A DNA stretch of 64,000 nucleotides from Eudorina sp. 2006-703-Eu-15. Its lineage: Eukaryota; Chlorophyta; Chlorophyceae; Chlamydomonadales; Volvocaceae. The notes beneath the pieces are model-generated. The model worked only from the letters and a program-made list of their open reading frames with translations, was not told where the DNA came from and did not search any database. The DNA is taken from contig BDSI01000213.1 of assembly GCA_003117195.1 (NCBI GenBank), positions 1-64,000 on the forward strand, written 5' to 3'. Numbering within the stretch: the stretch's first letter is position 1; each line of letters begins with the position of its first letter. Shown piece by piece: positions 48,847-60,682 of this stretch. The translations under genes were made by a program, and so were the position numbers.

Positions 48847-51800
48847 GCCTATTGGGGCAGTGCTCCTGGCACGTACCCAACCTGCCAAGCTGGGGTACAC
48901 GACCCACAGCTGGAACAACAACAGCTGCAGCAACAACAGCTACAGCAACAGCAGCTACAGCAACAACAGCTGCAGATGCAGCAGATGCAGATGCAGCAAC
49001 AGCAGCTGCAGCAACAGCAGCTTCAGATGCAGCAGCTGCAACAACAGCAGCTGCAGCTACAGCAGCTGCAGATGCAGCAGCCGCAGCCGCAGGTGCAGCT
49101 GCTGCCACAGCCGCAGCTGCAGCTACAGCCACAGCCGCAGCAGCTGCAGCTGCAGCTGATGTCACAGCCGCAGCTGCAGCTGATGCCACAGCCGCAGCTG
49201 CAGCTACAGCCACAGCCGCAGCTGCAGCTACAGCAACAGCTGCAGCAACAGATAATTCCCTTCCCTGGCGGCGTTGCTTACCCGCAGCCGGAAGTCAGCG
49301 CCGTCGTGGCCGCCGGCACCCAGCCTCACGACTTGGCGACTACAGCGGCTGCCGCCGTCGCGGCGGCCGCGGCCCTGACAGCGGATTTCGACGATGTCCC
49401 CGACTTTGACCTGCTCCAACTTGCTGACGGCTACATTGACCCGACGGAAGCTGACGCCGTCGGTGCCCTGTGCCAAGCGGATGCGGACGACGACTTCGAC
49501 GTCCCCTGGATCTTCGGCGGCGCCGCCGATTGGCCACCGGCCGTCATCAGCGGCTGGCTGGACACCGCGGCGGCGGCAGAGGCGCATGCCGCGCACCGGT
49601 TTGTGCCGAGTGACGGCGGCGGCAGCTCACAGCAAAGCGGACAGACCCACGGCTGGAGCTCCGGCGGCGCACCTGGTGCCGTCGCCGCCCCCGGCCACGC
49701 CGTGTACCCACCCCCCGCCGGCAACGCCGAGTGCCAACCCGTGTACTACAACCCGGAGCCAGCAGCGCCGCCGCAGTTGTACGACCAGCTGTGGGCGATG
49801 TACATGGCGGATGCGTGCGGCAACCCAGTGGTTCCGGAGGCGGCGCAGGTGAGCGGACCCACGGGTCACGGCGCTGGTGGCCACGTGCGGCCGGATTCCG
49901 ATCCGGTGCCGTCAGGGGCTCCTGCGATGTTTCTCGGGGCGCAGAGGCGCACCTCACGCATGGGGTGACAATAGGACAAAGCAACCCACTGGGCGACCCA
50001 TTGCCTTCCTTTGGAGCCCGCTGCAACATTGTTTTTCACTCATTCATGGCATTCATTCATTCAATCATGGTATTCATTCACTCCTTTGTTTAGTATTCAA
50101 TCATGGCACGGCGACAACCAAAGAGCTCACCAGGCCTGGAGGTGGGGACTAGGGGAAAGGGGGGGCCACGGTCACTGCCACGTCGGGCGCTTGGGCTCCC
50201 CCGGACGACACACCGGGTACGGGCGGTACGGGCGTGCCCGCGCGGCGCAGAACGGCGCGTCACCAGAGACGTGTCGGGGGCGGCATGCGAAGATAACCCC
50301 TGACTTGCTCACTTCCTCTCTCCGTCCGCCGTCACCTTGTCACTGGTTTGGCTTCCCTGCGGGGTGCGCGTCCCACCTGCGGGCTGCGGCCCCCTTGCTT
50401 TCCGCGTCCCTGCGTCAGAAGCCTACACGGCCGCAGGGGAATGTGTCATTACCGTCCAAACTGCTTCCCTGCTACAGCCGGTTCCACCGGCCAATGGAAC
50501 CGGCTGGTTGGTGAGAAAGCAGTTCTAAGGGTAATGACACTATCCTCCCCAGGTCGTCCAGCGTCATCGGACTCTTTGATGTTGCTGTGTCCGGTACTTT
50601 CATCCTGCATCGCTCCCACGAGTGACTCACCCAGGGTGGCTTTCTTAAGATATGAATATATATTCGGCCGAAAATCTTGAGTTTTGATAGATACTTTCCC
50701 TCGGGAGAAAAATGAGGTTTTAGATACTCATGGCCTCACGCGCGGGGAAGAGCCCCCTTGAGTAGATTAAATGCCGGCAAAAGCTCCCTCCGACAGATAC
50801 TTTCAGCACGATTGGGCAAGGAGTATCTCCGGCCGTAGATACTCTGTAAAATAAGATAGCCACCCTGGACTCACCTAGTCGCCTGGCGGAGTTACAGTGG
50901 GCCCGGCGCGTCATCGCCACCCCGCGGCATCGCTCGCCACACAGGTCTACCCGAGCTGCCAGGGCCACATGGGGTACCCGGTGCCGCCCAGTGGCGGGTT
51001 GCCCCTGCCGCCCATGTACGGCCCCGCCCACCCGGGCCCGGCGGAGGAGGCCGGGGCGGCTGCGGCGGTGGACCCGGCGGCCGTGCCGGATTTGGACGAC
51101 GCGGCCTTCGAGGACCTCACCCGGCTGCGGCTGCTGCACCACCCGCGCATCAGGGAACTGGTGGACGCTGTGGTGTCGTGCAGGAAGGTGGGACAGGCAG
51201 GGGAAGGTGGGGAAAGGTGCGGGATCGTGGGGGAAGGTGGATGAGGGTGGAGGAAATTGGGAGGAGGTGGTGGAAGGTGCGGGGTGGTGGCAAAAGTGGG
51301 GGAAGGTGGGGGAAGGTGGGGGAAAGGTGGGGAAAGGTGCGGGATGGTGGCAGAAGTGGGGGAAGGTGGGGGACGGGGTTAAGAGAAACAGCCCAGACAC
51401 TTCCAGCCCGGGAAGGTGGGGAAAGGTGGAGGAACGATGCTGCTTCCGTTTCTGCTCCTGCTGCTGCTGCTGCTGCCTCTGCTGCTGCTGCTGCCTCTGC
51501 TGCTGCTGCTGCTCCTGCTGACGGTGACGATGCTAATACTGCCACTGCCACTGCGCTTGCTGTGGCTGGTGCTGCTACTGAAGGTCGGCCTTCGCAACCG
51601 GGAGGCCGCCGATGCGCTGGACAAGGCTCGCGACGTGGCCCTGAGGGACCTGGCGCTGCTGCGCTCCCAAGCGTGGGGGCCAGGCGGCATGGCGGCGCTG
51701 CCGGGACCGGACCCCGAACTGGACGCCTCCGTGGTGTGTCGGGTTGGGTCTCCCCTACCTTTGGCGGTGTCAGGGCTCCCAACAGGCGGGCGGCCACCCC

Positions 51801-54800
51801 CGGAGTTGCTGTCGCAAGACCCGTTGCGGACTTCCGGTCCAAAGTAATCTGCTTCAGATCACAATACAGCGTTTCTCGGCTGCACCGGTGTGCGGCTTCG
51901 ACATCCGCAAGGTTGAGAAAGGAATGGCGGCCTGCTGTCGCAACCTTCAAACTTTTAAATGCCCTGGATCTTACTTCGGCCTGGCTGTCTGTCAATCACC
52001 TCCCCGCAGGATCAATTCATCGAGGTGTGCGAGGAATACCAGAAGGAGCTCACCTCGCTGTACAAGGTCGGGAAGCGGGAAGAAGGGGGAGGGGGAAGGA
52101 GAGCCGAGACCGGCAAAAGTACGACAAAGTACGACATGAGTAATTCGTACACCTGCGGCGGTAAACCGGTAATCTGTACCTCGCAGCAGGGAAGCTCTCA
52201 AAGGCCCCTCTATAAGTAATTATAAACGGGTCCCCCGTGCCTGCCCTGCCCTGCCCTGCCCGGCCTTGCCCGGCCTTGCCCTGCCCTGCCCTGCCGTACT
52301 CTGCCCTCCAGGACGCGGATGCCCTGCTGAACGACTTCGAGAGCAAGGTGTGTAGGCTGTCTTTGGGACGACGGGATGGTCTCCCTTTCGATGCTCCTTG
52401 TCCTATCCTGCCCCAAGGCTGCTGTCCTGGGTGTCCCAAACTCCAATCCCGCCGCGTCAGGCGTGCTGCCACCATTCTTGATCCCGCTTGATCCCCGAAG
52501 CCACGCTGCAGCCCCCTCCTGGCACAGCTCCTCACCCGACTTATCCGGCCATGGAAGGACACGCGCACGGGCGCTGCGCTGCGCGTCCGATCCAACCAGC
52601 GGCCCATCCGCTGGTCGTGTGGCCGTGTCCCCGGCCCCCACCCGACCATCCCCCACCACTTGTTCCCCACCCGACCACCATCCACCACCCGCACCCCGCA
52701 GCTGTCCTCCGCGCTCCTGCGCTGCGTGGACGCCACCGCCAAAGTCAGTCCGCCATCCGGGGCTAAAGGCTCGGCTGCGGCGCAGCGCATCCCGGGAGTG
52801 CCCGGTGTGGGCGACCTGGAGCTCCGTTCCGTGTTGAAGCGCAAGTGAGAGAGGGGCCTGAGGGTTGGCGGCGGGGCGGGGTAGGCTCTAGGCGGGTTGG
52901 GCGCTAGGCGGGTTGGGCGCTAGGCAGGTTAGGCTCTAGGCGCGGTGGGAGCCAGGCGGGGTAGGCTCCAGGCGGGGTAGGCTCCAGGCGGGGTAGGCTC
53001 TAGGCGGGGTAGGCGCTAGGCGGGGTAGGCGCTAGGAGGGGGAGCGCGGGCGCTCACAAGTGCTGGCTCGCCGCATGGTTTTTAAGTTAACCCCCACACA
53101 GAATACAAACACTTACACAGGGGGCAACGGGCCTGTGTGTGGGGTTAACTTCTCAGGACATGAATGAAGGAGTGGCCTTAATCGTGACCGCTTGGATCGT
53201 GTTGGATTCACTGCCCCCTGTCCCCTGTCCCCAGGTACACGGCCCAGATCCGTCAGCTGCAGGAGGAGTTCTCGAAGCGCAAGAAGGTCGCCAAGCTGCC
53301 CGAGGAGGCCACCAGCCTGCTCAAGCAGTGGTGGACCACCAACTTTGTCTGGCCCTACCCCACCGTGAGTGGTCGCATCGGGCACCGCATCGGGCACCGC
53401 ACCGCACCGCACCGCACCGCACCGCACCGCACCGCACCGCACCGCACCGCACCGCACCGCACCGCACCGCACCGCACCGCACCGCACCGCACCGCACCGC
53501 ACCGCACCGCACCGCACCGCACCGCACCGCACCGCACCGCACCGCACCGCACCGCACCGCACCGCACCGCACCGCACCGCACCGCACCGCACCGCACCGC
53601 ACCGCACCGCACCGCACCGCACCGCACCGCACCGCACCGCACCGCACCGCACCGCACCGCACCGCACCGCACCGCACCGCACCGCACCGCACCGCACCGT
53701 GCCGTTTGTAATGATTGGACTACGGTACTGCTGATGTCAGGCGGTGTGCTGCCATGGGGTAGGCACCTTTCTTAGGGCATGGAAGTCAAAACCAACATTC
53801 CACAGGACCATCACCCCAGCCAAGTCATGGCGCTACCACCGCCTGTCGTTGAGGCAGCACAACGTTCGTTAATCAAGTCTCACCGGCCGGTGCTACGGTA
53901 CCTGCTTACGCCCGCCTCAGCACCGGCCGCACATTACCCGCGGTCAAACCAAATCGCCCAATCTGGCGTTGCGCCCCCGCAACCGCCGCCTCGCTTCCGC
54001 GCCCCCGACCCTGCCGCCAACCTGCTCCGAAACCGCAGGAGGAGGTGAAGAAGCAGCTGGCGACATCCACGGGACTGAATGCCACCCAGATCAACAACTG
54101 GTGCGTAGCACGGCCCCGTCAGGCGAGGCACCGGCAGTTTGAGAGGAGCGCCAAGGGGGGAGACTGTGAGGAGGGAGGAATCCCGCTGAGGACATGAGGG
54201 GGACAGACGCAAAGCGTCAGGCAATGCCGTACCATGCCGTACACAGTACAGTGCTTCACGGCAGAGGAGAGATTGACAGGGGTGCTGACCAGCTGAGTGC
54301 ACCGAGCGGGCGTGAGGCCCGCAAGTCACTCGTGTCCAGTCGCCACCTTGGCTCGGGGAGTTCCGTCATCAGCCCGAATGGCAGGTCCCTAGGCCCCAGC
54401 TTCCCCGCACCTCTCCTGACCCCTGCCCTAGCCGCTTTACGCCTACGTCCCATCCGTCCTGCTGACCTCGCTCTTGCCCCCACGTGGCCCGCTTGCAGGT
54501 TCATCAACCAGCGTAAGCGACATTGGCACAAGGTACGGTACGGTACGGCATCCCAACATACACCATGACAGCACGCCCCGCACGCCCCACGGGTCGCGCG
54601 GTCCAGGGCTGAAGGGGGTTTAGGCTCGAGTTGGCCCAGCTCGCCAATGTGCGCAATCTGCCGAGTTACACACGCAGCACGACAACCTGTGTTGCTTAGG
54701 CAGGCATAGCAGGAGTGTGTGACATGCACAGGCGGATTAGCGCCCGACAACCTGCACGACAACCTGTGTGTGTGCCCTATGTACTTCACACGGGTCACTG

Positions 54801-54979
54801 CGCTGCTGTTCCTATTGTTGGCGCGATGTCCTGCGCCGCCACGCGCCCTCACTTCCTCGCCGGACGCCCGTCCCTTTCCGCCGCAACCGCTCTCCCGGAC
54901 CCAGTTCTTCAACGGCCGCCAGCCGTCATCCAAGGAGGAAGCTGAGCAGGTGCTGCGGAAGCTCAAGGCCATTCCGTGA
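48847..54979 (+). CDS. GSM1: KNOX-class TALE homeobox transcription factor (GSM1-like)
   Basis: In Chlamydomonas the KNOX protein GSM1 of minus gametes pairs with BELL-class GSP1 after fusion to start the zygote programme. Exons: 48847-49848, 50945-51187, 51584-51733, 52010-52066, 52312-52347, 52702-52844, 53235-53364, 54039-54100, 54499-54532, 54905-54979. The first in-frame ATG is 48976 (600 residues), but the frame is open back to an acceptor-like cacag at 48846 and reads AYWGSAPGTYP, so an upstream exon is likely. The N-terminus is a Gln/Leu-rich repeat (~85 residues). KNOX1 is at ~345-395 (HHPRIRELVDAVVSCRKVG); KNOX2 is short, at ~423-453 (DQFIEVCEEYQKELTSLYK); ELK at ~493-513 (ELRSVLKRKYTAQIRQLQEE); homeodomain at ~514-576 with the TALE PYP insert (VWPYPT) and recognition helix NNWFINQRKRHW. 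The C-terminus is short and helical. Introns hold several tandem arrays, one interrupting the homeobox. A TGTAA at 55962 could be the poly(A) signal. No mating-type locus gene was seen nearby. Confidence 0.95.
51445..51520. repeat. (CTG)n-rich tract upstream of KNOX exon 3
   Basis: Imperfect CTG/CTC triplet run in the intron, ending ~65 nt before the exon 3 acceptor. It reads as poly-Leu in the exon's own frame, but is taken as intronic because KNOX1 continues without it. Confidence 0.75.
52236..52300. repeat. CCCTG/CCTTG pentanucleotide array in KNOX intron 4
   Basis: About thirteen pentamers (ccctg with ccggc/cttgc variants) ending ~12 nt before the exon 5 acceptor, so the array itself forms the polypyrimidine stretch. 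Confidence 0.8.
52870..53040. repeat. 17-18-bp minisatellite in KNOX intron 6
   Basis: About nine imperfect units around aggctctaggcggggt, alternating ctcta, cgcta and ctcca variants. Confidence 0.85.
53396..53699. repeat. (ACCGC)~60 pentanucleotide microsatellite inside the KNOX homeobox intron
   Basis: About 60 uninterrupted ACCGC units starting ~30 nt after the donor of exon 7. Long open frames on both strands here are produced by the repeat. Confidence 0.97.
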
Positions 54980-57756
54980 GGCAGACCCGCCTCGCCAAAG
55001 TGGCACGCACCCGCGGGGATCGGTCCGTGTGCCCGCCGGGGTGATGTCCAGACCCGCGCTCTCGCTGCGACCAGCATCGATCACAAGCGTGTATGTCCGA
55101 AATGCCGCGGCGGGCCGTGCGTGGCTCGTCCATGTCGTACAGTGTCCCAACTGTCCTCCTTTGCTTTGCTGGCCTCCGATCCGCCCGTACCATGAACTTG
55201 CGAAGACGATTGCGTCCGAAACCGTTACTGTGATCCGATCATGTACGTGCGTGTCCTCCTGACGAAATCATCCCACACTTCAATCGCGCGCGTTTCGGAT
55301 CGAAATTAATGCTGTTTGAGTGAATCGCCTGATCCGCCGGTGTTGGTTGCACAAGTTAGCTTTGCGGTCTGGCCGGTCTGACAGCAGATGCCGCGGTGGG
55401 TAGCACCGGCCGGGCCCGTCACCCGCTGCATCGCTGCGAAGCGGCGCGCTGTGCTGCTCTATCAATCTATGGGACGCGCATGCCTGTGCACATCCCTGTC
55501 AGCGCACTGACTGTCAGTCGCCGCCACCCACTGCGGGGCCTGCCACCCGCTTGGCGCGTGCACCGCGACCGGTATACTGCTGTCCTTCGGCTCCAAAAAA
55601 CTTGCTTCGGTGTTGTATGAGGAGGAGGCCGTGCGCTCGCGCGCTGGGGGGAGGAAGTGCCCGGGTTCGGGTGTTTGGCACTGACGCACGGCTGTGGGAT
55701 GGTTATGAGGTCATCGAGGTTGCACTGCAGATGGCGAACGGCAAGCCGGGCTAAACTAGGGTCGTTGGGGGTCGTTTGGAGGTCAGGCGTGGCTCGGCCC
55801 TGTTCGGCTGATCTGACTGTCCGAGTGGACGATCATTGTTGGTTAAGACCCGACAGTGTCGGGCCGAAACACCCCTGATGTACATACAAGCATATTAGAT
55901 ACACATACACGCGGCTGTCACCGATGACCCACGAATTCGTCCGACTTCGAAGTCCGTCCACTGTAACATCATGAATAGTACATACATAAAAGGGGTTCTG
56001 CCCCGAGCCCCCAACAAGTTGCCAAGGTACAACTACATATTGGAGCCGGCAAGCGGCAACCCATGCAGCTGACCTGGACGCATGCACCTGACCTGCTGGA
56101 CGCATGCATGCGGTTCCCCAGACTTGATGTGTGGCGTCGTGTTAGCTTCTGGCCTCAGTTAATGCGTGCTCAAGGCCTCAAGCCCCGAGACCACGTACGA
56201 CAACGGGTGGCATGTTGCAGTCCGCGGGTGTCCGGGTGGTGGCTCCGTCGACGGCAGACGTCTGCCAGCCGCCGGCTCCGTCTGGGGTGGTGGCAGATAG
56301 CAGCGCAACTACAAATCGGAGATGAGGCGCCTACGAGCTACCTGGGCCCGTTGGAGCACCCGGTCGGGACTCGGGTCCACCTTGAAACGGTTACTACTAA
56401 ATCGGACGCTGCGGTTCGGCGGAACGCCGATCATCGCAGTATACAAAGGACAGTAGTTCCGGCAGGGCGGGCTGGAGAATGCACAAGAATGCGCAGCAGT
56501 CGATTGCAGAGGAGGGGGTGGCCTCTGGGAATGCTCTCCCTCACATGTGCGCATACAAACTGGTACAAAGACGGGACTAAACGGGGCATCCAAGAGGAAA
56601 GGGATCAACATTACATGTGAGCATTCAGGGTGTCGGCACGACCAGCATGATGTCAAGGCCACGCACGAGTGCATGGCAGCTCTATCTTGATGCGTTTCGC
56701 CCGGGTCGGCACGACGTGGCTGTCTTGGTAGGCTACCTGACCGCCCAGCCGTTCGTGCTCTTTCGGGGTATTATTATGAAAGATGTTACAGTGGACCCCG
56801 CTGGTCATCGGTGACAACCACGGCCTCCTCACACCACACTGCGAAAACGAAACTAGAGTTTGCTGGTAAAGGACTTGTCGTGACACACGGAGCGATTGAC
56901 ATAGCGCGTGTTCAGTTTGCCGTTAGGGTTTCAGCGACGTCCCTATTTTTCATCAAGACTGGGACGAGCAGTACGAACACACGTGCGCACCTGGAGGGGG
57001 ATAACGAAGGACTTCCGTGCAAGACCTACAGCTTTGCGAGGTATGGCGCTACTCCAGGTAATGTTTCAAATCAGCTGTTGCGTTTAAACTGGACGGCCTC
57101 ACCTTCAACGCGAACAATACCGGTACCAGGCTGAAACCAGAGCTGCTCTGGCTGAAACCGTGGTAACGCAAAGCCTCCAAACGATTTGGAATAAGCAGCA
57201 GACCTGTTGAATATCTGGGAGCTTACCGCTTTAAACAGCGCTGCCCTTGGGTACTTGTCAGTCAGGGAGCCATAACGAGGAAACCCTGAGGAAAGTGGAT
57301 GAACAAGTGGCATCAATTTCCTTATGAAACAAGGATGAAATCTACTTTATAGTTGTGGCCAAAATAACGCGATATGAAAGGGGAGGTTCGTGTAGGTACT
57401 GGGACGTTGTCAGCGGCTGATTTGATTCAGCGCTGGTGCATCCTGTCAAATTATGGTTGTGCGGCAACCTGATCACGGAAGCATATCCGAAAGAATTGAG
57501 ATTGGATTGCTCTGCGCGCCTCAGCCCGCCCGGACTCATGTCGTGCGACGTACCGTACAAAACCCTCCCTCAGCCCCGCCTTCCTGTTCGCTCCATTAAA
57601 CCACTACCTCCCTCCCCCCAAAAACCGCAACAGATATCCGGCGCGATACGACAACTTGAAATGCATAAGGTATAAAATCGCGTCTTGGTGATGATTGTCT
57701 CCAATCAGGTCGGGACTTCAATAATCTCTCGGCTTGCAGTTGTCAGAGTGACCACC
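54980..57756. other. KNOX 3' UTR and intergenic, no exon assigned
   Basis: Contains a Volvocales-type TGTAA at 55962-55966, about 980 nt after the KNOX stop. The remainder is lower in GC than the genes and shows no recognisable coding exon on either strand; short open frames are scattered without splice-consistent joins. Confidence 0.4.
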
Positions 57757-59901
57757 ATGGAGAGCAGTGCTGGCGTTGTGCAGCCTACGGAGGTGCTGTT
57801 GCGTCCGGGCGCGTTGCGCTATTGCCGGAACAGGGTAAGGCGCGGTTCACCCATTGATTCCATTAGAGCAAAGCTGTGTTCACCGTACACCCATGTCGTT
57901 TACGTCGGGGGATTCAATGAAACCGTAAAACACCTGGAACACCCCACACGCAACTGCACGTCCTTCCCTTACTCTCTATCTCACCCTTACTCTCTATCTC
58001 AGGAGGATGACGAAGGCGTCTTGAACGACGCTTGGAAAAAGCGCCGGAAGCTGGGCATTTCTGATGGCGACTTCACGAAAACGTAAGCTGGTTGTGATTC
58101 TTGCAGGCATAGTCTCTTGCTAGATTGTTTGACTCCCAATGATGTCATTGACGAGTAGGAGTGGCGACATGGATTCATAGGTCGGAGTAAGTAATGAACC
58201 TCCGCGGCGCTTTGACTTCCACCCACCCGTCCCTTGCTGTTGGGCACGTTTTCAGGAAGTGTGCAATCGAGCTCATTACACAAGCCGGCGTCATCCTGGA
58301 ATCCATGCTGGACAACACGGCGTTGACGCCAGTAATGAAAGCTGTGGGGAGGAATATATTTGGAATGAGACGAGAAATGGACGAAAAGCTGGCTGCCAAC
58401 CTGGCCAGGCTGCATCCTCAGGACGACGCCGTGGAGTTCCGGCCAGTCACACCCGCCACACGCCGCAGGGTGGTGGCCGCCCGCCAGTCTCCTGCCGCCG
58501 CCGCAGCTGCCGGCACCGACGACGCCGCAGCTGTTGCGGACGCCGACGCCGCCGCAGCTGCCGCCGACGCCGCCGCAGCTGCCGCCGACGCCGCCGCAGC
58601 TGCCGCCGACGCCGCCGCAGCTGCCGCCGACGCCGCCGCAGCTGCCGCCGACGCCGCTGCAGTTGTTGCGGACATCGACGCCGACGCCGCCGCAGCTGCC
58701 GCCGACGCCGGCGCCGCCGTCACGACGCCGTCGACAGCCTCCTGCTCCTCCTGTGCCAGGTCAGTGGTAGCTGCCGCCGACGCCGTCGCGGGCAAGCAAT
58801 GTGCCTTCACCTGCAGCTGGCTTCCCCACCGTCATCGCCGCTGTCGCCGCCAACGCCGTGTTGCCTCCTGCTGCTGTTTGTTGTATCATGCCTGATCAGA
58901 AAAGGACCAGCTGGCACATGCCTTCCAGTGACATCTCATGATACGTATCCAGGATCGTTATACACTACACTGTTGCTGCTGCTGCTGCTGCTGGGTCCAA
59001 ACCGTCCGCTGCTGTACCCGTCACCGTTGCCGCTGCCTCCCCCACGGGCAGGACGCTGCGCACTGCTGACAACGTCAGGCGTGCCGCTGATGGCGCCGCC
59101 AGGCCCTCCATCGCGGCCGTCGGACGCAACGCCGTCAGATTAGCTGCTGCTCCCGCTGCCGCCGTCGGCAGCGCTGCTGCTGGCGCCGGGCCCCCTGTCG
59201 CCGTCGCCGCCGCTGTCCCCGCTGCCGCCGCCGCCCCCACGGGCAGGATGCCGCGCACTGCTGGGCACGGCGGGCGTGCGGTGGCTGGCGCCGCGAGGCC
59301 GTCAAGGTTAGCTGCTGCTCCCGCTGCCGCCGTCGGCGCCGCTGCTGCTGCTGGCGCCGGGCTGCCACCGCCCTCAGAGTGCGTGACGTAGGCTTTTGGG
59401 ATACATGTCGGAATACCCTTGTGACTTACCTGTCCTTAACCTGTCATGTGTATCCTTGCAAGTTGATGAGCTTCTACATCGATGCAGCTGTGTGACATCC
59501 TTGTTCTGCCATCGTGTCCCCGCACCACTGGCAGGTGGAAGACCTCCAAGAAAAACATCACCTTTCGCGTCAAAGCATCATTGATGCGAGACGACGTCAA
59601 GGCCGTCATGGACAATGGGCTCGTCAGCACCTTGTGGCTAAATGCAACCTGGTCGAAGCCGTTGGAACAGCTGAAAAACGGCCTGTTCACGGCAGGCAAG
59701 GAGGCTGAGAAGAAGAGGCTGCTGGAGGCCATGGAATGCGGTGTATGCCGCAATAATGGCGGCATGCTCTACGGCACGACGCCCAATGAGGCCCAGATGT
59801 TCGCCGCCAACATCTACGTCCCGCAAGTCCCGGCAACGAAGCAAAAGAAGGCGGGATTCGTCGGCGGCTGGGTGCACTGCTTGAACTGCGTGCGCAAATT
59901 C
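57757..59901 (+). CDS. Unknown Ala-rich protein whose last visible exon enters a palindrome
   Basis: Not recognised. A phase-consistent model has exons 57757-57834, 58003-58082, 58256-58759, 59052-59387 and 59535 onward, ~455 residues to the palindrome junction. Segments: MESSAGVVQPTEVLLRPGAL; NDAWKKRRKLGISDGDF; a helical block KCAIELITQAGVILESMLDN to MDEKLAANLARL; a run of 7-residue Ala/Asp repeats coded by a 21-bp tandem; an Ala/Pro/Arg-rich segment; and an ordered C-terminal part WKTSKKNITFRVKASLMRDD ... LWLNATWSKPLEQLKNGLF ... ECGVCRNNGGMLYG ... HCLNC. The two Cys pairs could form a zinc site. The true stop is not visible, because the open frame crosses the inverted-repeat centre and continues in antisense sequence. 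In the right arm the same exons recur in reverse with frameshifts. Exons 1-3 are supported by good donors (gtaagg, gtaagc, gtcagt); the donor at 59388 (gtaggc) is weaker. Confidence 0.45.
58545..58700 (+). repeat. 21-bp coding tandem repeat (Ala/Asp)
   Basis: About six units built on gccgccgacgccgccgcagct, in frame within exon 3 of the unknown gene; encodes repeated AAADAAA-type heptads. Confidence 0.85.
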
Positions 59902-60682
59902 ACAGGCTACAGGCGGAATTTGCGCACGCAGTTCAAGCAGTGCACCCAGCCGCCGACGAATCCCGCCCGCCTTCTTTTGCTTCGTTGCCGGGACTTGCGG
60001 GACGTAGATGTTGGCGGCGAACATCTGGGCCTCATTGGGCGTCGTGCCGTAGAGCATGCCGCCATTGCGGCATATACCGCATTCCATGGCCTCCAGCAGC
60101 CTCTTCTTCTCAGCCTCCTTGCCTGCCGTGAACAGGCCGTTTTTCAGCTGTTCCAGCCAACGGCTTCGACCAGGTTGCATTTAGCCACAAGGTGCTGACG
60201 AGCCCATTGTCCATGACGGCCTTGACGTCGTCTCGCATCAATGATGCTCCGACGCGAAAGGTGATGTTTTTCTTGGAGGTCTTCCACCTGCCAGTGGTGC
60301 GGGGACACGATGGCAGAACAAGGATGTCACACAGCTGCGTGCATCGATGTAGAAGCTCATCAACTTGCAAGGATACACATGACAGGTTAAGGACAGGTAA
60401 GTCACAAGGGTATTCCTACATGTATCCCAAAAGCCTACGTCACGCACTCTGAGGGCGGTGGCAGCCCGGCGCCAGCAGCAGCGGCGCCGATCGACGGCGG
60501 CAGCGGGAGCAGCAGCTAACCTTGACGGCCTCACGGTGGACGGCCTCGCGGCGCCAGCCACCGCACGCCCGCCGTGCCCAGCAGTGCGCGGCATCCTGCC
60601 CGTGGGGGCGGCGGCGGCAGCGGGAACAGCGGCGGCGACGGCGACAGAGGGCCCGGCGCCAGCAGCAGCGGTGCCGACGGCC
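59160..60682. repeat. Large near-perfect palindrome (inverted repeat), ~750-bp arms, 14-nt spacer
   Basis: Left arm ~59160-59901, right arm 59916 to ~60682, spacer 59902-59915. The innermost ~20 bp pair exactly (left ttgaactgcgtgcgcaaatt). The arms differ by a few substitutions and several small indels, four of them +4 nt in the right arm. Both arms carry exons of the unknown gene in opposite orientations. Beyond ~59160 and ~60682 the flanks are unrelated. Confidence 0.92.
59916..60682 (-). pseudogene. Inverted, frameshifted copy of the unknown gene's 3' exons
   Basis: Minus-strand copy of the left arm's exons 4-5. It still encodes WKTSKKNITFRVGASLMRDD and EAMECGICRNGGMLYG, but two 4-nt insertions (59963-59969 and 60153-60159) shift the frame. 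One 3-nt indel (Asn) and Val/Ile, Lys/Gly substitutions separate it from the left copy. Confidence 0.7.

Noticed and set aside
51416..51847. Poly-Leu protein continuing into KNOX exon 3
   Set aside because: The poly-Leu is a CTG-repeat intron; KNOX1 reads continuously when exon 2 (ending 51187) joins 51584.
53113..53775. Several repetitive open frames on both strands (AVRCG- and APHRT-type repeats)
   Set aside because: Products of the ACCGC pentanucleotide array within a KNOX intron.
59482..60198. 238-codon open frame across the palindrome
   Set aside because: Only the part up to ~59901 is sense; the rest is the antisense of the same exon in the right arm, so the fused frame is a consequence of the inverted repeat.
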